Source of the DNA: Phycisphaerales bacterium
GTDB taxonomy: Bacteria > Planctomycetota > Phycisphaerae > Phycisphaerales > UBA1924
DNA: 64,000 bases
Reading direction: 5' to 3'
NCBI GenBank assembly: GCA_026982335.1
Contig: JALSHH010000045.1
Span: 1-64,000 of the forward strand
Both the position numbers and the translations under genes were made by a program. A model generated the notes under the pieces. The model was not told where the DNA came from. It saw only the letters and a list, made by a program, of their open reading frames with translations, and did no database searches. Positions 8,253 to 17,606 of this stretch are shown piece after piece (positions within the stretch are counted from its first letter, which is position 1; the number at the start of each line of letters is the position of its first letter).

Positions 8253-9851
8253 TCATTGATTGAGTGCGTCGAGGAAATCTTGGTAGGTGGTGGTGACGCC
8301 GTTGGTTGTGATGGAGTCTGCGTCGAGTGGTATTTCGGGGAGGTTTCGGAGTTGTGGACCTGCTCCGCGCGGGTTTTCTGCGAGCCATTGATCAACGAAT
8401 GCATCTGTGACATGGGCGTTTGGATTAAACCGCGGGCTCGGGTTCCAGAGTACAAATGTGTCGATGCCCATTGCGAGCATATGATCCATCATGATTTCCC
8501 AGATTCTGTACTCGCCTGCGAGTTCTGTTGGTCGAGCCCAAGAGTTTGCGCCATATTTTCCATAGCCTGGTGCGGATATCCATGGCGTAACGAGGCCGGT
8601 TCCTGCTGCGGATCGGGCGCGGTTGAGCACATCGATGAGTCTGTTCCAGCGTTGTATTTTCTCGGTGCGTGCGTATCGAGGCGTATTTTCGTTGCGATGG
8701 TCGAGGTATGCGATCGGGGCTGAGATTCCGCCACAAGTTGCGGCTTTGTCTGGGCGGTTTGTGTAATGGAAGGTCTGGAATGAAGGATTGAAGTCATTGT
8801 AGTTTGAGATTTTGATATAATGCCCGAATGCGGCTTCAAAGGCACCGCTGAAGACATCGTTGAGCATATTGGCGCGGAACTCGGTGGCAAACTGGTTGTA
8901 GTCGTTGAGTGCGATGGTGCCCTGTGGATCTTGGTAGTCCATGAACTGGTCTACGGTAATATTTCGCATTGAGACTGGAAGTACGGAACTGAGCGGCTGA
9001 TACGGGTTCATGAGTTGCTCAAAAAACCATTGTCGATCTGATTCGGGGATATGCCAGTATCCGATTCCTTTTTCCAAATCATGTATAAGGTAATCTGGAC
9101 GAATTCCGAGATTGGCGAGTTCCACAGCGAAGTTGTTCCAGTATTCTTTAAGGCCAATGGTGTATCCTCCGGAGTTGACAAGGTCGCGTGGGTCGGAAAG
9201 GTCGAATGTATACCTCGTTGCTGGATCGAGTTCCTTCCAGAATCGGATAGCGATTTTTTCGGGTTGCTCATCGCGGATTTCGTTGGCGATCCTTTGGGCG
9301 AGTTGGCGTGGGGTTTTGCCTCTTGGGTCGGCAATGTATGTCCTGAGGACATGCTGGAATGTTGGGCCTGAGTTTTCCCAGGCGAATAGGCGAACGGTGT
9401 AGTCGTTGTCTGGTGGGACAGGAGGAATGGTGTTGTCTTCTGATCCGCCTGTCCCAGCGGATCCACCTGTGTGGCCTGAACCTGATGAGCCGCCACGGCC
9501 TCCGCCGCCGCCGCTGGCTGATCCTGTAGTTGGTATGGCGCTGTTTGATCCGCCAGTAACGCCGGATTCAAGGGTATTGACGGTCCCGTTGTTGGCCTTG
9601 TTTGTCATAATGGCGGGGCGTTGCCCGCGCAGAATGGGGTGGTCTGGGTGGATACGGGAGGCGACTTTGGGTTCTTTGCGGACGATAATTCGTCCGTCGG
9701 GAAGCCTGATGGTGATCTCGATCATTTCATTTTCGAAGGTTTCTTGTTGGTTCTGTTGAGGCGCGTCTTCGGAAACCCGAGATGCGGTGCACGCCCCGGC
9801 GATGCACAATGCGCCGAGGAGCCCAAAGAATGTCGATCGCTTGAGGTACAT
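8253..9851 (-). CDS. large Gly-rich lipoprotein of unknown function
   Basis: A 532-residue exported protein. The start at 9851 is chosen because GAGG lies just upstream and it gives a lipoprotein-type signal: MYLKRS, a hydrophobic stretch, then a lipobox-like AGAC with Cys21 as the lipid-bearing residue. Residues of roughly 100-145 form a Gly/Ser linker (GGGGGRGGSSGSGHTGGS) that separates a short N-terminal region from a globular domain of about 370 residues rich in aromatic residues, e.g. IRFWKELDPATRY, EKGIGYWHIPESDRQWFFEQ and MGIDTFVLWNPSPRFNP. The motifs resemble a (beta/alpha)-barrel such as a glycoside hydrolase-like fold, but I cannot assign a family. Likely anchored at the cell surface or in the periplasm. 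Confidence 0.8.
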   Translation of the reverse strand: MYLKRSTFFGLLGALCIAGACTASRVSEDAPQQNQQETFENEMIEITIRLPDGRIIVRKEPKVASRIHPDHPILRGQRPAIMTNKANNGTVNTLESGVTGGSNSAIPTTGSASGGGGGRGGSSGSGHTGGSAGTGGSEDNTIPPVPPDNDYTVRLFAWENSGPTFQHVLRTYIADPRGKTPRQLAQRIANEIRDEQPEKIAIRFWKELDPATRYTFDLSDPRDLVNSGGYTIGLKEYWNNFAVELANLGIRPDYLIHDLEKGIGYWHIPESDRQWFFEQLMNPYQPLSSVLPVSMRNITVDQFMDYQDPQGTIALNDYNQFATEFRANMLNDVFSGAFEAAFGHYIKISNYNDFNPSFQTFHYTNRPDKAATCGGISAPIAYLDHRNENTPRYARTEKIQRWNRLIDVLNRARSAAGTGLVTPWISAPGYGKYGANSWARPTELAGEYRIWEIMMDHMLAMGIDTFVLWNPSPRFNPNAHVTDAFVDQWLAENPRGAGPQLRNLPEIPLDADSITTNGVTTTYQDFLDALNQ

Positions 9852-10109
9852 TATGAAAGCCTCTGTTCGAGTTCGAATAGTTGTTTTTGCTTGTCCGTAT
9901 GAAGAAATGTTCATTGCGTTTCTCCGCTCGCAAGATCGGCAGGTGGAAAACCAGTGAGCGTTTACCGATTGTAGGGAAGTGGACTCCGATAAGCGGGATA
10001 TTGGGGGAGGGGATGCTTCTCAGAGGGCAGGGTCGATTCTTGGCAAGAGCGTGCCAGAATAGGGATGGTGAATTCTTTTTGATGCGAAGACCAAGATTGG
10101 AGTAATCTC

Positions 10110-10979
10110 TTGCAGATCAACAAATATGTTTCATCGCGTGCGGTGGCGTTGGAGACGACGCTTTTGATTCATGGGGTGCCCCAAGCTTCGGCCCTTGGAC
10201 TTGCCAATGAGCTTGGCGAGATTGTGGAAGCGGAAGGATCAACGCCCGCATTGGTTGGGGTAATTGATGGGGTGGCGACGGTTGGGATGGGAATGGGACA
10301 GCTGCAGGCGATGCTTGAGCACGGGGAAGTGACCAAGGCCAATACCGCGAACCTTGGCGTGCTGATGAATCAAGGGCAGCACGCGGCAACAACGGTGAGC
10401 ACAACCATGGAAATTGCTGCCTTTGCCGGACTTCGGTTTTTTGCAACCGGGGGGATCGGGGGTGTGCATGAGGGGTATGGAACACGATTGGATATCTCGG
10501 CGGACCTGCTGGCCTTTACGAGGTTTCCGATTGCGGTGGTCACCAGCGGGGTAAAATCCATTCTTGATGTGGTTTCGACGCGCGAAGCGTTGGAGTCGTT
10601 GGGGGTGACGGTGGTTGGATGGAAAACAGATTCATTCCCGGCGTTTTATCTTCGGGAATCAGAAGCCCAAGTAGATGTGCGCTTTGATGATGCAGATGAG
10701 TTGGCAGCGTTCGTGCGTGTTGAGTTGGCGCGGAGCGGGCGGGGAATTGTAATTGCCAATCCCATTCCCGAGGGCGATGAGTTGGATGCGGGGCAGTGGA
10801 GTAAATGGCTCAAGCGAGCGAAGAAACTGGCAGGGACAAAGGGAGCGAATGGCCGCGAAGTGACGCCTGCCATTTTAGGACACCTGCATGAGGTTTCAGA
10901 AGGACAAACGCTCGGAGCGAATATTGCGTTGGTAAAATCGAATGCCCGGGTGGCAGGGATGATTGAATCTCGGCTCTGA
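10110..10979 (+). CDS. psuG: pseudouridine-5'-phosphate glycosidase
   Basis: PsuG cleaves the C-C glycosidic bond of pseudouridine 5'-phosphate to give uracil and ribose 5-phosphate, in nucleoside salvage. The 289-residue protein shows the family landmarks: ALETTLLIHGVP with the active-site Glu at about residue 15, FATGGIGGVHEG, SGVKSILD with the Schiff-base Lys at about 149, and TPAILGHLHEVSEG near the C-terminus. It starts with TTG at 10110, preceded by GGAG at suitable distance. No pseudouridine kinase (psuK) lies next to it, so the kinase would have to be elsewhere in the genome. The family is also called indigoidine synthase A-like, but the catalytic residues favour the glycosidase. Confidence 0.92.
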   Translation: MQINKYVSSRAVALETTLLIHGVPQASALGLANELGEIVEAEGSTPALVGVIDGVATVGMGMGQLQAMLEHGEVTKANTANLGVLMNQGQHAATTVSTTMEIAAFAGLRFFATGGIGGVHEGYGTRLDISADLLAFTRFPIAVVTSGVKSILDVVSTREALESLGVTVVGWKTDSFPAFYLRESEAQVDVRFDDADELAAFVRVELARSGRGIVIANPIPEGDELDAGQWSKWLKRAKKLAGTKGANGREVTPAILGHLHEVSEGQTLGANIALVKSNARVAGMIESRL

Positions 10980-11087
10980 CACGCCCCAACCCTTCCCTTT
11001 TCCGAACATGGTGTCTTTATCGGGTGTGTCTTCACGAAAGTTTGACACATGAAAGGACGATTCTTGCCCACGGAATGGGCCGATTTG

Positions 11088-11096
11088 TGCTAGAAT
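11088..11096 (+). promoter_or_regulatory. extended -10 promoter element of dockerin gene 1
   Basis: TGC-TAGAAT forms an extended -10 (TGnTAGAAT), 146 bases before the start at 11242. The same block (TGTGyTAGAATAC, y = C or T) precedes the next dockerin gene at 13481. The -35 region here is weak (TTGCCC with a spacer of 21), which is often tolerated when the -10 is extended. Confidence 0.5.
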
Positions 11097-11241
11097 ACCG
11101 ACAGAGGAGCATGAAGACCAGATGGATTTCGTTTGGTCGGGCTGTTGCTCGAAGCTCGTTTGTGAAAATTGAGAGAGAGAGAGACAGCCCGGATGGAGAA
11201 CCGAGCTGTGGATATGCAAAACAAACCAAGGAGATGAGAAG

Positions 11242-13338
11242 ATGCGTAGGCAAATCGGTACCGCGGCCCTAATCGCGACAGCAGGAATGTGTGCTTCGGC
11301 ACTCGCGCAAGACAGCGTGAGTTCTAACTTGGGTGGGTTGCCAGGGGATGCCTTGAATCCGTGGAACGACCACAGCGCTGCCTATGTCGTCGACCTGGCC
11401 CCGCTGGTAACCTCTGGTGGGCATACTTTTGGTGCAGGTATTTTGCTCAAGACGACGCAAACAGACCCGATGTTTTTCAATAACCTCGGCTCGTCGAGCA
11501 CAATCAGTACGGATATTCTCAATGATGTCCCGTTTTCTCAGACAAGCTACTCTGTATGGAATACTGCGGGCGCGGGAATCAACACGATGATGAATACGGC
11601 TCCTGGAAGTGTTTCCGCACCTGCCTTAGGGTCCCAGTTCTCGGTCGCTTGGTCAGAGTTCGGGACTTCGTCGTCTGGTAATAGTTACAACGGGATGATC
11701 GGCGCCATCGTCAACTTTGATCCGGCCGATCCCAATCGACTCTATGTTGATCGCAAGATGGTGGCGGTGAACTCGAGCTCTGAGCTTGCGGTTGATTCTT
11801 CGCAGCTCGGTGGCGTTTCGGTTGATGCCAACGGGAATGTCTACTACCGCGGCGACGACTTCAATGTCACCGGCCCCAACGCACTGATGGGCAACAATAT
11901 TTTCCGTACACGGATGGCCGACCGTGCTCCTGGCATACAGAACTTCATCTCGCTTGGCGGGACGCTTGATGCGACCGATCACATTATTCAAAATGGCGGG
12001 ACGGTGTATGTCGTCCCCAACAATCTGCCTGCCTCAATTGCTGGTGGCGATGGGCTCTACGCCGGTGTGAACTTCAACTCTGAGTATGTCTACGGCTCGG
12101 ACTTCGGTATGACCACTGCAACCTCCGCACACTTCGACACCAGCGGCGGGCAGCTCGGCAGTGGACGCGGTGCCAATGGGTTCGCGGCGGTCGATGCCCT
12201 TGGTATTGATGCGGTTGGAACATATGGGCAGTATGCCAAGGATATGAACAATGCTACCCGTACTTTCAATCTCTGGGGCGTTGATGCAACGGGTGCTGTG
12301 GTTGGTGCCAAGGCATGGGATGTCCCCTCGACCGTGGTTGACAATGATGATGGTTTTTCGCTGACCTATGGCTCCTTTGCTGAGTTCACCAACTACCTTG
12401 GATCGACTCCGTTCCGTGGCGGCGTGGGCAATGTGGCCGTTGGGACAGATAAAGATGGTCATGGTGTATTCGCAGCAACGATTGCTGAGAACGGGTTGAG
12501 CAATGACCTTTCCACGCAGATCATCGTTGGCCGCTACAACGCAGATTTGAATACAACCGAGTTTACCTTCGCAGCCTACATTGACCTGCTGAATCTTGGA
12601 ACCCAGGACGCAGGTAAACCAATCTTTGATGACATGGGTGTTGAGATTGGTCAGCTAGTGAATCTTGATGCCGTCACCGGAGGCACACCTTTGGGCCCAT
12701 CAATGTCGGCGCCAACGATTGATGCTGCCGGTAATGTGTGGTTCATCGGGGCCGTCGAGCTTTACGATCGATTTGTTGGTGGAGGATCTGATTTTGACGG
12801 GGCCTTGCTCCGTTCGGTGCTTGATCCTGTCACTTTCTCATATCGGCTTGAGCTTGTGCTTGAAAATGGTTCGAGAATTATGGGGATGAACTCGGATCGT
12901 GAGTACATGATCAACTTCTTGGGATCTGCAACGGCTGCGGGTGGTCCTAACCCCAGCTCGATGTGGTCGAACAACGCTTCGAGTTCGTCGTGGAACAATG
13001 TTGATATCTCGACGACCGAGCCCGGCGATACCCGCGCAAACGGCGGTGTGCTCGTCTCGACTTCGGTGACTTATGACATTGATGGTGATGGTGTGTTTGA
13101 TGCAGCTCTTGGCGGCGATGAGGCATACTCGGTTGCGATCTACATCGGACACTATGAAGAAGATGCAGGGTGCCGGGCCGACATCAACGGCGATGGGTCG
13201 CTGAACTTCTTTGATATCTCAGATTTCCTGACCGCCTTTAGCGCGATGGATCCGATTGCGGACTTCACCGGCGATGGCGCGTTCAACTTCTTTGACATCT
13301 CGACATTCCTCAGCGAGTTTGCTGCGGGTTGTCCATAA
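11242..13338 (+). CDS. secreted protein with C-terminal GC-type dockerin domain
   Basis: A 698-residue exported protein. AAGGAG precedes the ATG. A signal peptide (MRRQIGTAALIATAGMCASALA, shown in two parts: basic MRRQ and a hydrophobic core ending ASALA) is cut before QDSVSS. The long middle region (residues 25-640) is acidic, rich in Gly, Asn and Thr and without recognised catalytic motifs; it resembles the beta-rich extracellular proteins common in Phycisphaerae. The C-terminus has two calcium-loop-like repeats, ADINGDGSLNFFDISDFL and ADFTGDGAFNFFDISTFL, and ends GCP. This is the GC-type dockerin tail, probably a sorting or surface-anchoring signal in this group. It is followed by a second dockerin-tailed gene with a similar promoter. 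Confidence 0.85.
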   Translation: MRRQIGTAALIATAGMCASALAQDSVSSNLGGLPGDALNPWNDHSAAYVVDLAPLVTSGGHTFGAGILLKTTQTDPMFFNNLGSSSTISTDILNDVPFSQTSYSVWNTAGAGINTMMNTAPGSVSAPALGSQFSVAWSEFGTSSSGNSYNGMIGAIVNFDPADPNRLYVDRKMVAVNSSSELAVDSSQLGGVSVDANGNVYYRGDDFNVTGPNALMGNNIFRTRMADRAPGIQNFISLGGTLDATDHIIQNGGTVYVVPNNLPASIAGGDGLYAGVNFNSEYVYGSDFGMTTATSAHFDTSGGQLGSGRGANGFAAVDALGIDAVGTYGQYAKDMNNATRTFNLWGVDATGAVVGAKAWDVPSTVVDNDDGFSLTYGSFAEFTNYLGSTPFRGGVGNVAVGTDKDGHGVFAATIAENGLSNDLSTQIIVGRYNADLNTTEFTFAAYIDLLNLGTQDAGKPIFDDMGVEIGQLVNLDAVTGGTPLGPSMSAPTIDAAGNVWFIGAVELYDRFVGGGSDFDGALLRSVLDPVTFSYRLELVLENGSRIMGMNSDREYMINFLGSATAAGGPNPSSMWSNNASSSSWNNVDISTTEPGDTRANGGVLVSTSVTYDIDGDGVFDAALGGDEAYSVAIYIGHYEEDAGCRADINGDGSLNFFDISDFLTAFSAMDPIADFTGDGAFNFFDISTFLSEFAAGCP

Positions 13339-13396
13339 TCGATTTCGACTTTTATGGGCGCTCGGGCCTATGCCTGAGCACCCATTCCGAATTTCA

Positions 13397-13431
13397 GGGT
13401 GCTCGCCTCTACTGATGCGAGCCCCCTTTTT
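13397..13431 (+). terminator. intrinsic terminator between the two dockerin genes
   Basis: GGGTGCTCGC and GCGAGCCCCC form a stem with one mismatch around a 10-base loop, followed by TTTTT. A second hairpin without T-run lies just before it at 13358-13385. The gene that ends at 13338 would terminate here, so the next gene has its own promoter. Confidence 0.7.
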
Positions 13432-13462
13432 CATGTAATGTAGAGCCATTTCGAGTGCTTGA

Positions 13463-13491
13463 TTGCAGGAGGCTAAACTCTGTGTTAGAAT
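13463..13491 (+). promoter_or_regulatory. promoter of the dockerin-tailed EEP gene
   Basis: TTGCAG and TAGAAT are separated by 17 bases, and TG lies in the extended -10 position (TGTTAGAAT). The expected transcript start is about 13498, which leaves a short leader of about 23 bases before the ATG at 13521. Confidence 0.55.
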
Positions 13492-13520
13492 ACAGATGCA
13501 CCAGCAAGGAGTTCCCTGTC

Positions 13521-14876
13521 ATGACTTATGTTCGATTGGTCCCGGCCCTTCTTCTCGCATGTTTCGTTTCGGTTTCATCAGGACAGTGGGACCCGAACAA
13601 TGGGCTTTGGGGAAAAGAGGACCCGCGGGATATCCGGGTGATGACCTGGAATGTACAAGATGGAATTTGCTCGTCGAATAACAAGGACGATGCCTTCAAT
13701 AGCTGGAACGGACTTGTACGGATTGTGGCCTCGCTGCAGCCGGATGTTCTGATCCTGCAAGAGTGTGCCGACAACTCGGGCAATGGAACCGGCTCAGGTG
13801 CCGATTCGGCAGCCGTTCTCGATCATGTAGCCAATATGTTTGTCAATGGTGGAGCCGATATCTATAACGGCGGCACGGTCGGCTCGTACATCAAAAAATT
13901 CGTAAGCGGATACGATCTGCCCTATGTCTATTCATCGACCAACTCCGACGGATGGAATCGCAATCTGATCATGTCCAGGTTTCCCTTCGAAGATATCAAC
14001 AACGGCGGCGGAGCGACAATCTCAAACTTTGTGCTGCTTCCTGACGAATATCAGTCGGGAGGCACGGGCGGGATTCGTGGATATCAGTTTGTGGAGATCA
14101 ATCTTCCTGATGCAGACTATGCGGGGGATCTGGTCATCGGCAATGCACATCTCAAGGCTGGAGGCGATTCAAGTGACTATGACCAGCGTGAAACGGCTGC
14201 ACGCAATACCGCCTATTACATTGACTACTACTACAATGGCGCTGGGATTGGCATAAGTGATCCTAACAACAAAGTGGTCGTCCCCAGCACAGGGGATGTC
14301 CTCGATGAGTTCACGCCTGTAATCTGGGGCGGCGATCTCAATCAGAATCCAAGCTCAACGAGCCCAAGCGCATGGATGACTCGAGCCGAAAACTTTGGCG
14401 GGACAGATGGGACCGATCGTGACCGGAGTGATGCCGTTTTTTCGAATGCTTCGCATCCAATTTCCGGTGAAACAAGCACGCAAGGAAGCTCAAACCGGTT
14501 GGACTACCTCTGCTGGCAAGACTCGATTGTCCAAGTGCGTCGACAATTTTTGTTCCGCTCGACTGGGTCTGGAATGAGCACAAGCCGAATCCCCGAACCT
14601 GCGCGTTCGTATCCGGTAAGTCCCAGTGCAATCTCTGGGATTGCATCCGATCACCGTCCGGTGATTGTGGACTTTATCATGCCTGCCCCAGCCAATGATC
14701 CTTGCCCATCGCCTCCGGATTATGTGGATGATGATCTGCTCAACTTCTTTGATGTGTCAGCCTTCTTGACACTGTTCTCAGATGGTGATCTTGAAGCCGA
14801 CATCAATGATGACGGGCAGCTCAACTTCTTCGATGTGTCGGATTTCCTGAGCATGTTTGGCGCAGGTTGCCCATGA
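13521..14876 (+). CDS. secreted endonuclease/exonuclease/phosphatase-family protein with GC-type dockerin
   Basis: A 451-residue exported enzyme. The start is at 13521, preceded by AAGGAG; a hydrophobic signal peptide (TYVRLVPALLLACFVSVSSG) ends near residue 23. The catalytic domain has the EEP-fold motifs VMTWNVQDG (Asn), ILQECAD (the metal-binding Glu), IWGGDLNQNP (Asp/Asn) and SDHRPVIVDF (Asp-His pair) near the C-terminal end, so it is probably a metal-dependent phosphodiesterase acting outside the cytoplasm on nucleic acid, phospholipid or another phosphoester. The last 55 residues are a dockerin tail: DYVDDDLLNFFDVSAFL, whose first loop is degenerate, then ADINDDGQLNFFDVSDFL and final GCP. 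The substrate is not predictable from sequence. Confidence 0.88.
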   Translation: MTYVRLVPALLLACFVSVSSGQWDPNNGLWGKEDPRDIRVMTWNVQDGICSSNNKDDAFNSWNGLVRIVASLQPDVLILQECADNSGNGTGSGADSAAVLDHVANMFVNGGADIYNGGTVGSYIKKFVSGYDLPYVYSSTNSDGWNRNLIMSRFPFEDINNGGGATISNFVLLPDEYQSGGTGGIRGYQFVEINLPDADYAGDLVIGNAHLKAGGDSSDYDQRETAARNTAYYIDYYYNGAGIGISDPNNKVVVPSTGDVLDEFTPVIWGGDLNQNPSSTSPSAWMTRAENFGGTDGTDRDRSDAVFSNASHPISGETSTQGSSNRLDYLCWQDSIVQVRRQFLFRSTGSGMSTSRIPEPARSYPVSPSAISGIASDHRPVIVDFIMPAPANDPCPSPPDYVDDDLLNFFDVSAFLTLFSDGDLEADINDDGQLNFFDVSDFLSMFGAGCP

Positions 14877-14898
14877 GTCGGCCGCAAAGGACTCGGGG

Positions 14899-15390
14899 TT
14901 AGTCACCTGCCTGATCGCGCATGGTGCGGATTTCTGTAACCGCTTGTTCAAGCTGGCGTTTGAGTTGGCGCACACGAAGCAGCGAACGAACACGGGTAAG
15001 GAGTTCGAGTTTGTTGACGGGTTTCGTAAGAAAATCATCGGCCCCCGAATCAATGGCGCGTTCAACATCACCAACCTCGTTGAGCGCGGTGACCATGATG
15101 ATTGGGATATCACGGGTCGCGGGATCTTTTTTGAGTTTTTCACAGACTTGGAAGCCACTCATTTTGGGCATCATGATATCAAGAAGGATGATATCTGGTG
15201 CGTTGTCAGCCACAGAGTCAATTGCTTCGAGTCCATCGTGTGCGACGCGTACCTCGCCTCCGAGTTCATCGAGATATGCATGGAGGAGCTCGAGATTCTG
15301 CTCATTGTCATCGACAATAAGAACACCACTGTGTTTGATGGGGGGGTGATCGATCGGTGAGGAATCGGTGTGTGTATCTGTCTTGGTCAT
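14899..15390 (-). CDS. single-domain response regulator (receiver) protein
   Basis: A 163-residue CheY-like receiver with a 20-residue disordered N-terminus (Thr, Asp, His and Pro). The phosphorylation site is Asp71 in IILLDIMMPKMSG; the acidic pair is Asp27/Asp28 in LIVDDNE; Thr101 and Lys123 (FLTKPVNK) complete the switch. The last 30 residues form a helix, RVRQLKRQLEQAVTEIR, with no DNA-binding domain, so it likely acts by protein contact, as in PleD-type or phosphorelay carriers. No histidine kinase lies nearby. It ends convergently with the EEP gene, 22 bases away. Confidence 0.9.
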   Translation of the reverse strand: MTKTDTHTDSSPIDHPPIKHSGVLIVDDNEQNLELLHAYLDELGGEVRVAHDGLEAIDSVADNAPDIILLDIMMPKMSGFQVCEKLKKDPATRDIPIIMVTALNEVGDVERAIDSGADDFLTKPVNKLELLTRVRSLLRVRQLKRQLEQAVTEIRTMRDQAGD

Positions 15391-15538
15391 ATTGTTGCGC
15401 TCGATTCCGTATTTGGCGTGCAGATCGCCGGGGCGATCTGGCGCTCTTGGTGAGGTTGATGCCTAATCTTTGGGTGCTCGGAGTCAAGAAACCACCTTCC
15501 CGACAGGAATCCATAGGCTCATTTTGAGGAATCATTGC

Positions 15539-16000
15539 GTGCAAGCATGGCAGTGTGAGTTTGAAAAACCAACGGTCAAGGATTTGATCGGTGCCTTGTC
15601 CCCTGAAGCCGGGGCTCTTTATACAGAACTTCGCCGAGCAGTGCTCAAGCAAATCAAGAAGAAGCCCAAACTTGAGTGGACCGGACTCACTTGGTGTTGG
15701 TGCGAATGTACGCACATTGAGAATGGAGGAATGCTCAGCACAATATATCTTGTGAGCGATCCGGAAAACCCTCGTGTAGCTTTGGCTCTTTCGACCACCT
15801 TTTTTGATTCACACCCTCCTCAGACGCTCCCGAAAGTGCTTCACTGCGGATTTGAACGGGCAACTTGCGTTGGGCATTTGACTTGGTGTGAATGGACAAT
15901 CAATTCAGAGGATCTTGTCATGGGAGTTTTGGAGTTGATTGCACTGGCATATGGACCTTCCCAAGAGAAATCCGCTGGCAGGAAATATGGCCGATCTTGA
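15539..16000 (+). CDS. hypothetical protein of about 153 residues
   Basis: I do not recognise the family. The start is placed at the GTG at 15539, where TGAGGA lies 6-10 bases upstream; the frame also opens from 15470 without such support. The sequence VKDLIGALSPEAGALYTELRR is followed by a strand-rich region with several Trp and Cys (LTWCWCECTHIENGG, LTWCEWTINSED). Length and Trp/Cys content suggest a small soluble domain, perhaps metal-binding or thiol-containing, but no cysteine motif is diagnostic. It precedes the D-Ala-D-Ala carboxypeptidase gene on the same strand with a gap of about 30 bases and may be co-transcribed with it. Confidence 0.6.
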   Translation: MQAWQCEFEKPTVKDLIGALSPEAGALYTELRRAVLKQIKKKPKLEWTGLTWCWCECTHIENGGMLSTIYLVSDPENPRVALALSTTFFDSHPPQTLPKVLHCGFERATCVGHLTWCEWTINSEDLVMGVLELIALAYGPSQEKSAGRKYGRS

Positions 16001-16030
16001 AGCGGATCAGGCCATTGGGTCGATTGGACT

Positions 16031-17575
16031 TTGGCAAGTTGCCTATTCTCTGAGGAGCCTCCTTTGCAGCACATTTTTTCACACGGCCCCATCCGTATTT
16101 TTTCTTTACTTATTCTCTGCGCATGCTCCACAGTGGCACTGAGTGGGCCTTTGGACAAACTTACTCAACAGCGCATATCCCGGACAAATCTTGGAGGTGG
16201 AATAGCATCGATCTATATCACCGATCTTGATACCGGCGAAAAGCTTGCCGACATTGATGGATCACGACCAATGGTCCCGGCATCGAACATGAAGCTGTTA
16301 ACGAGCGGTGCAGCGCTGTTTGTGCTTGGTGATGCCTTTACCTTCCGAACCAAGTTGATTATTGATGAAACAGTCACCCCCCCAACACTCATTATCAAAG
16401 GCGACGGTGATCCTGCTCTTGGTGATCCTGCAATTTTTGTCGGCGAAGAACCCGGGGTAACACTTGGCACGCTCTTCGACCAGATCAGCGACGCGCTCAA
16501 GAAAGCGGGGGTTGATGAGATCGGGCAGATCTTGGTTGATGATCGTGTGCTGGACCGAAACTACACGCATCCCTGCTGGCCAGTCGAGCAGCTGAATCGT
16601 TGGTACTGCGCTCAGGTGGGCGGATTGAACTTTCATACGAATGTGATCAGTGTGTATACGATGCCTTCTTCAGGTGGGACCCCGATCGTGGATCTTCAGC
16701 CTGATGCAAGGTGGGTTGATTTCCGAGTCAAGGCCAAGTCCAATACAAAAAAGCGTGATACAGCTTGGGTCTCACGCCCGACGAAATCGAACTCGTTTAC
16801 GCTTCATGGGAATGTAGGAAGCAAGTCTGAGATTCCTGTGGCCATTGATACGCCCCCACTTTTTGCAGGTCGTCTCTTGGCAACAGAGCTTGAGAAACGC
16901 GGAATTCAGATCGGGGGCGACGATGCCTATCCGGAAGATATGGTCTCTCTTGTCGATCCTTCGGATTGGTATACGAGTTCGCGAACGATTGCGGTAATTA
17001 CGACGCCTTTGTCGGATGTGCTGAGCCGAACAAATGTGGATTCACATAATCTGTATGCCGAGGCGTTGCTCAAGCGAATCGGGCACGAGATCACTTCTGA
17101 TCCTGGGTCTTGGGAGAATGGTGCGACGGTGATCCGGATGTTATTGACAGAGAAAATCGGAGCTGGGGCTGCGGAATCGACGGTAATTTCGGATGGGTCT
17201 GGGATGTGCCGGGAGAATCGGATCGCGCCCAAGACGATGACTGCTTGGATTCGTAAGTTGTCTCGGTCGGATCATTGGGAGATGTTCCGCGATTCACTCG
17301 CGACGCCTGGGCAGGGGACGCTTCGGAGTCGGTTCCTTAATGACTCGCTCGAATCTGCGTTCTATGGCAAAAGCGGGTACCTCAAGGGGATGTATTCGTT
17401 GTCAGGGGTGTTGGTGCATCCGCGGTCTGGGCAACGGGTGGTGTTTTCGATCATGCTCAACAATGTGAAACCCGGGGCGACGGGTTTAAATGCCAAGCCC
17501 TTGATTGATTCGATTGTTGAGGAGATTGATGAGTGGATGAGCGTGCAGGCAGGAGTCTCGCGGGTTGGGGAGTAG
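16031..17575 (+). CDS. dacB: D-alanyl-D-alanine carboxypeptidase/endopeptidase, PBP4 type
   Basis: A peptidase S13 family protein that trims or cross-link-cleaves peptidoglycan peptides in the periplasm. With a TTG start at 16031 there are 514 residues. A hydrophobic export stretch, IRIFSLLILCACSTVALSG, lies at residues 21-39. The penicillin-binding motifs are SNMK (Ser85 and Lys88 in MVPASNMKLL), an SxN-type motif in NVDSHNLYAEALLKRIG, and KSG in FYGKSGYLKGM. The start is uncertain because no clear ribosome binding site is seen. This matters for the long-running question of peptidoglycan in planctomycetes: the gene argues for a wall, since all three motifs are intact. Confidence 0.9.
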   Translation: MASCLFSEEPPLQHIFSHGPIRIFSLLILCACSTVALSGPLDKLTQQRISRTNLGGGIASIYITDLDTGEKLADIDGSRPMVPASNMKLLTSGAALFVLGDAFTFRTKLIIDETVTPPTLIIKGDGDPALGDPAIFVGEEPGVTLGTLFDQISDALKKAGVDEIGQILVDDRVLDRNYTHPCWPVEQLNRWYCAQVGGLNFHTNVISVYTMPSSGGTPIVDLQPDARWVDFRVKAKSNTKKRDTAWVSRPTKSNSFTLHGNVGSKSEIPVAIDTPPLFAGRLLATELEKRGIQIGGDDAYPEDMVSLVDPSDWYTSSRTIAVITTPLSDVLSRTNVDSHNLYAEALLKRIGHEITSDPGSWENGATVIRMLLTEKIGAGAAESTVISDGSGMCRENRIAPKTMTAWIRKLSRSDHWEMFRDSLATPGQGTLRSRFLNDSLESAFYGKSGYLKGMYSLSGVLVHPRSGQRVVFSIMLNNVKPGATGLNAKPLIDSIVEEIDEWMSVQAGVSRVGE

Positions 17576-17606
17576 GAAGAGACGCTAGGGGAGGCGTACG
17601 AGGGAA

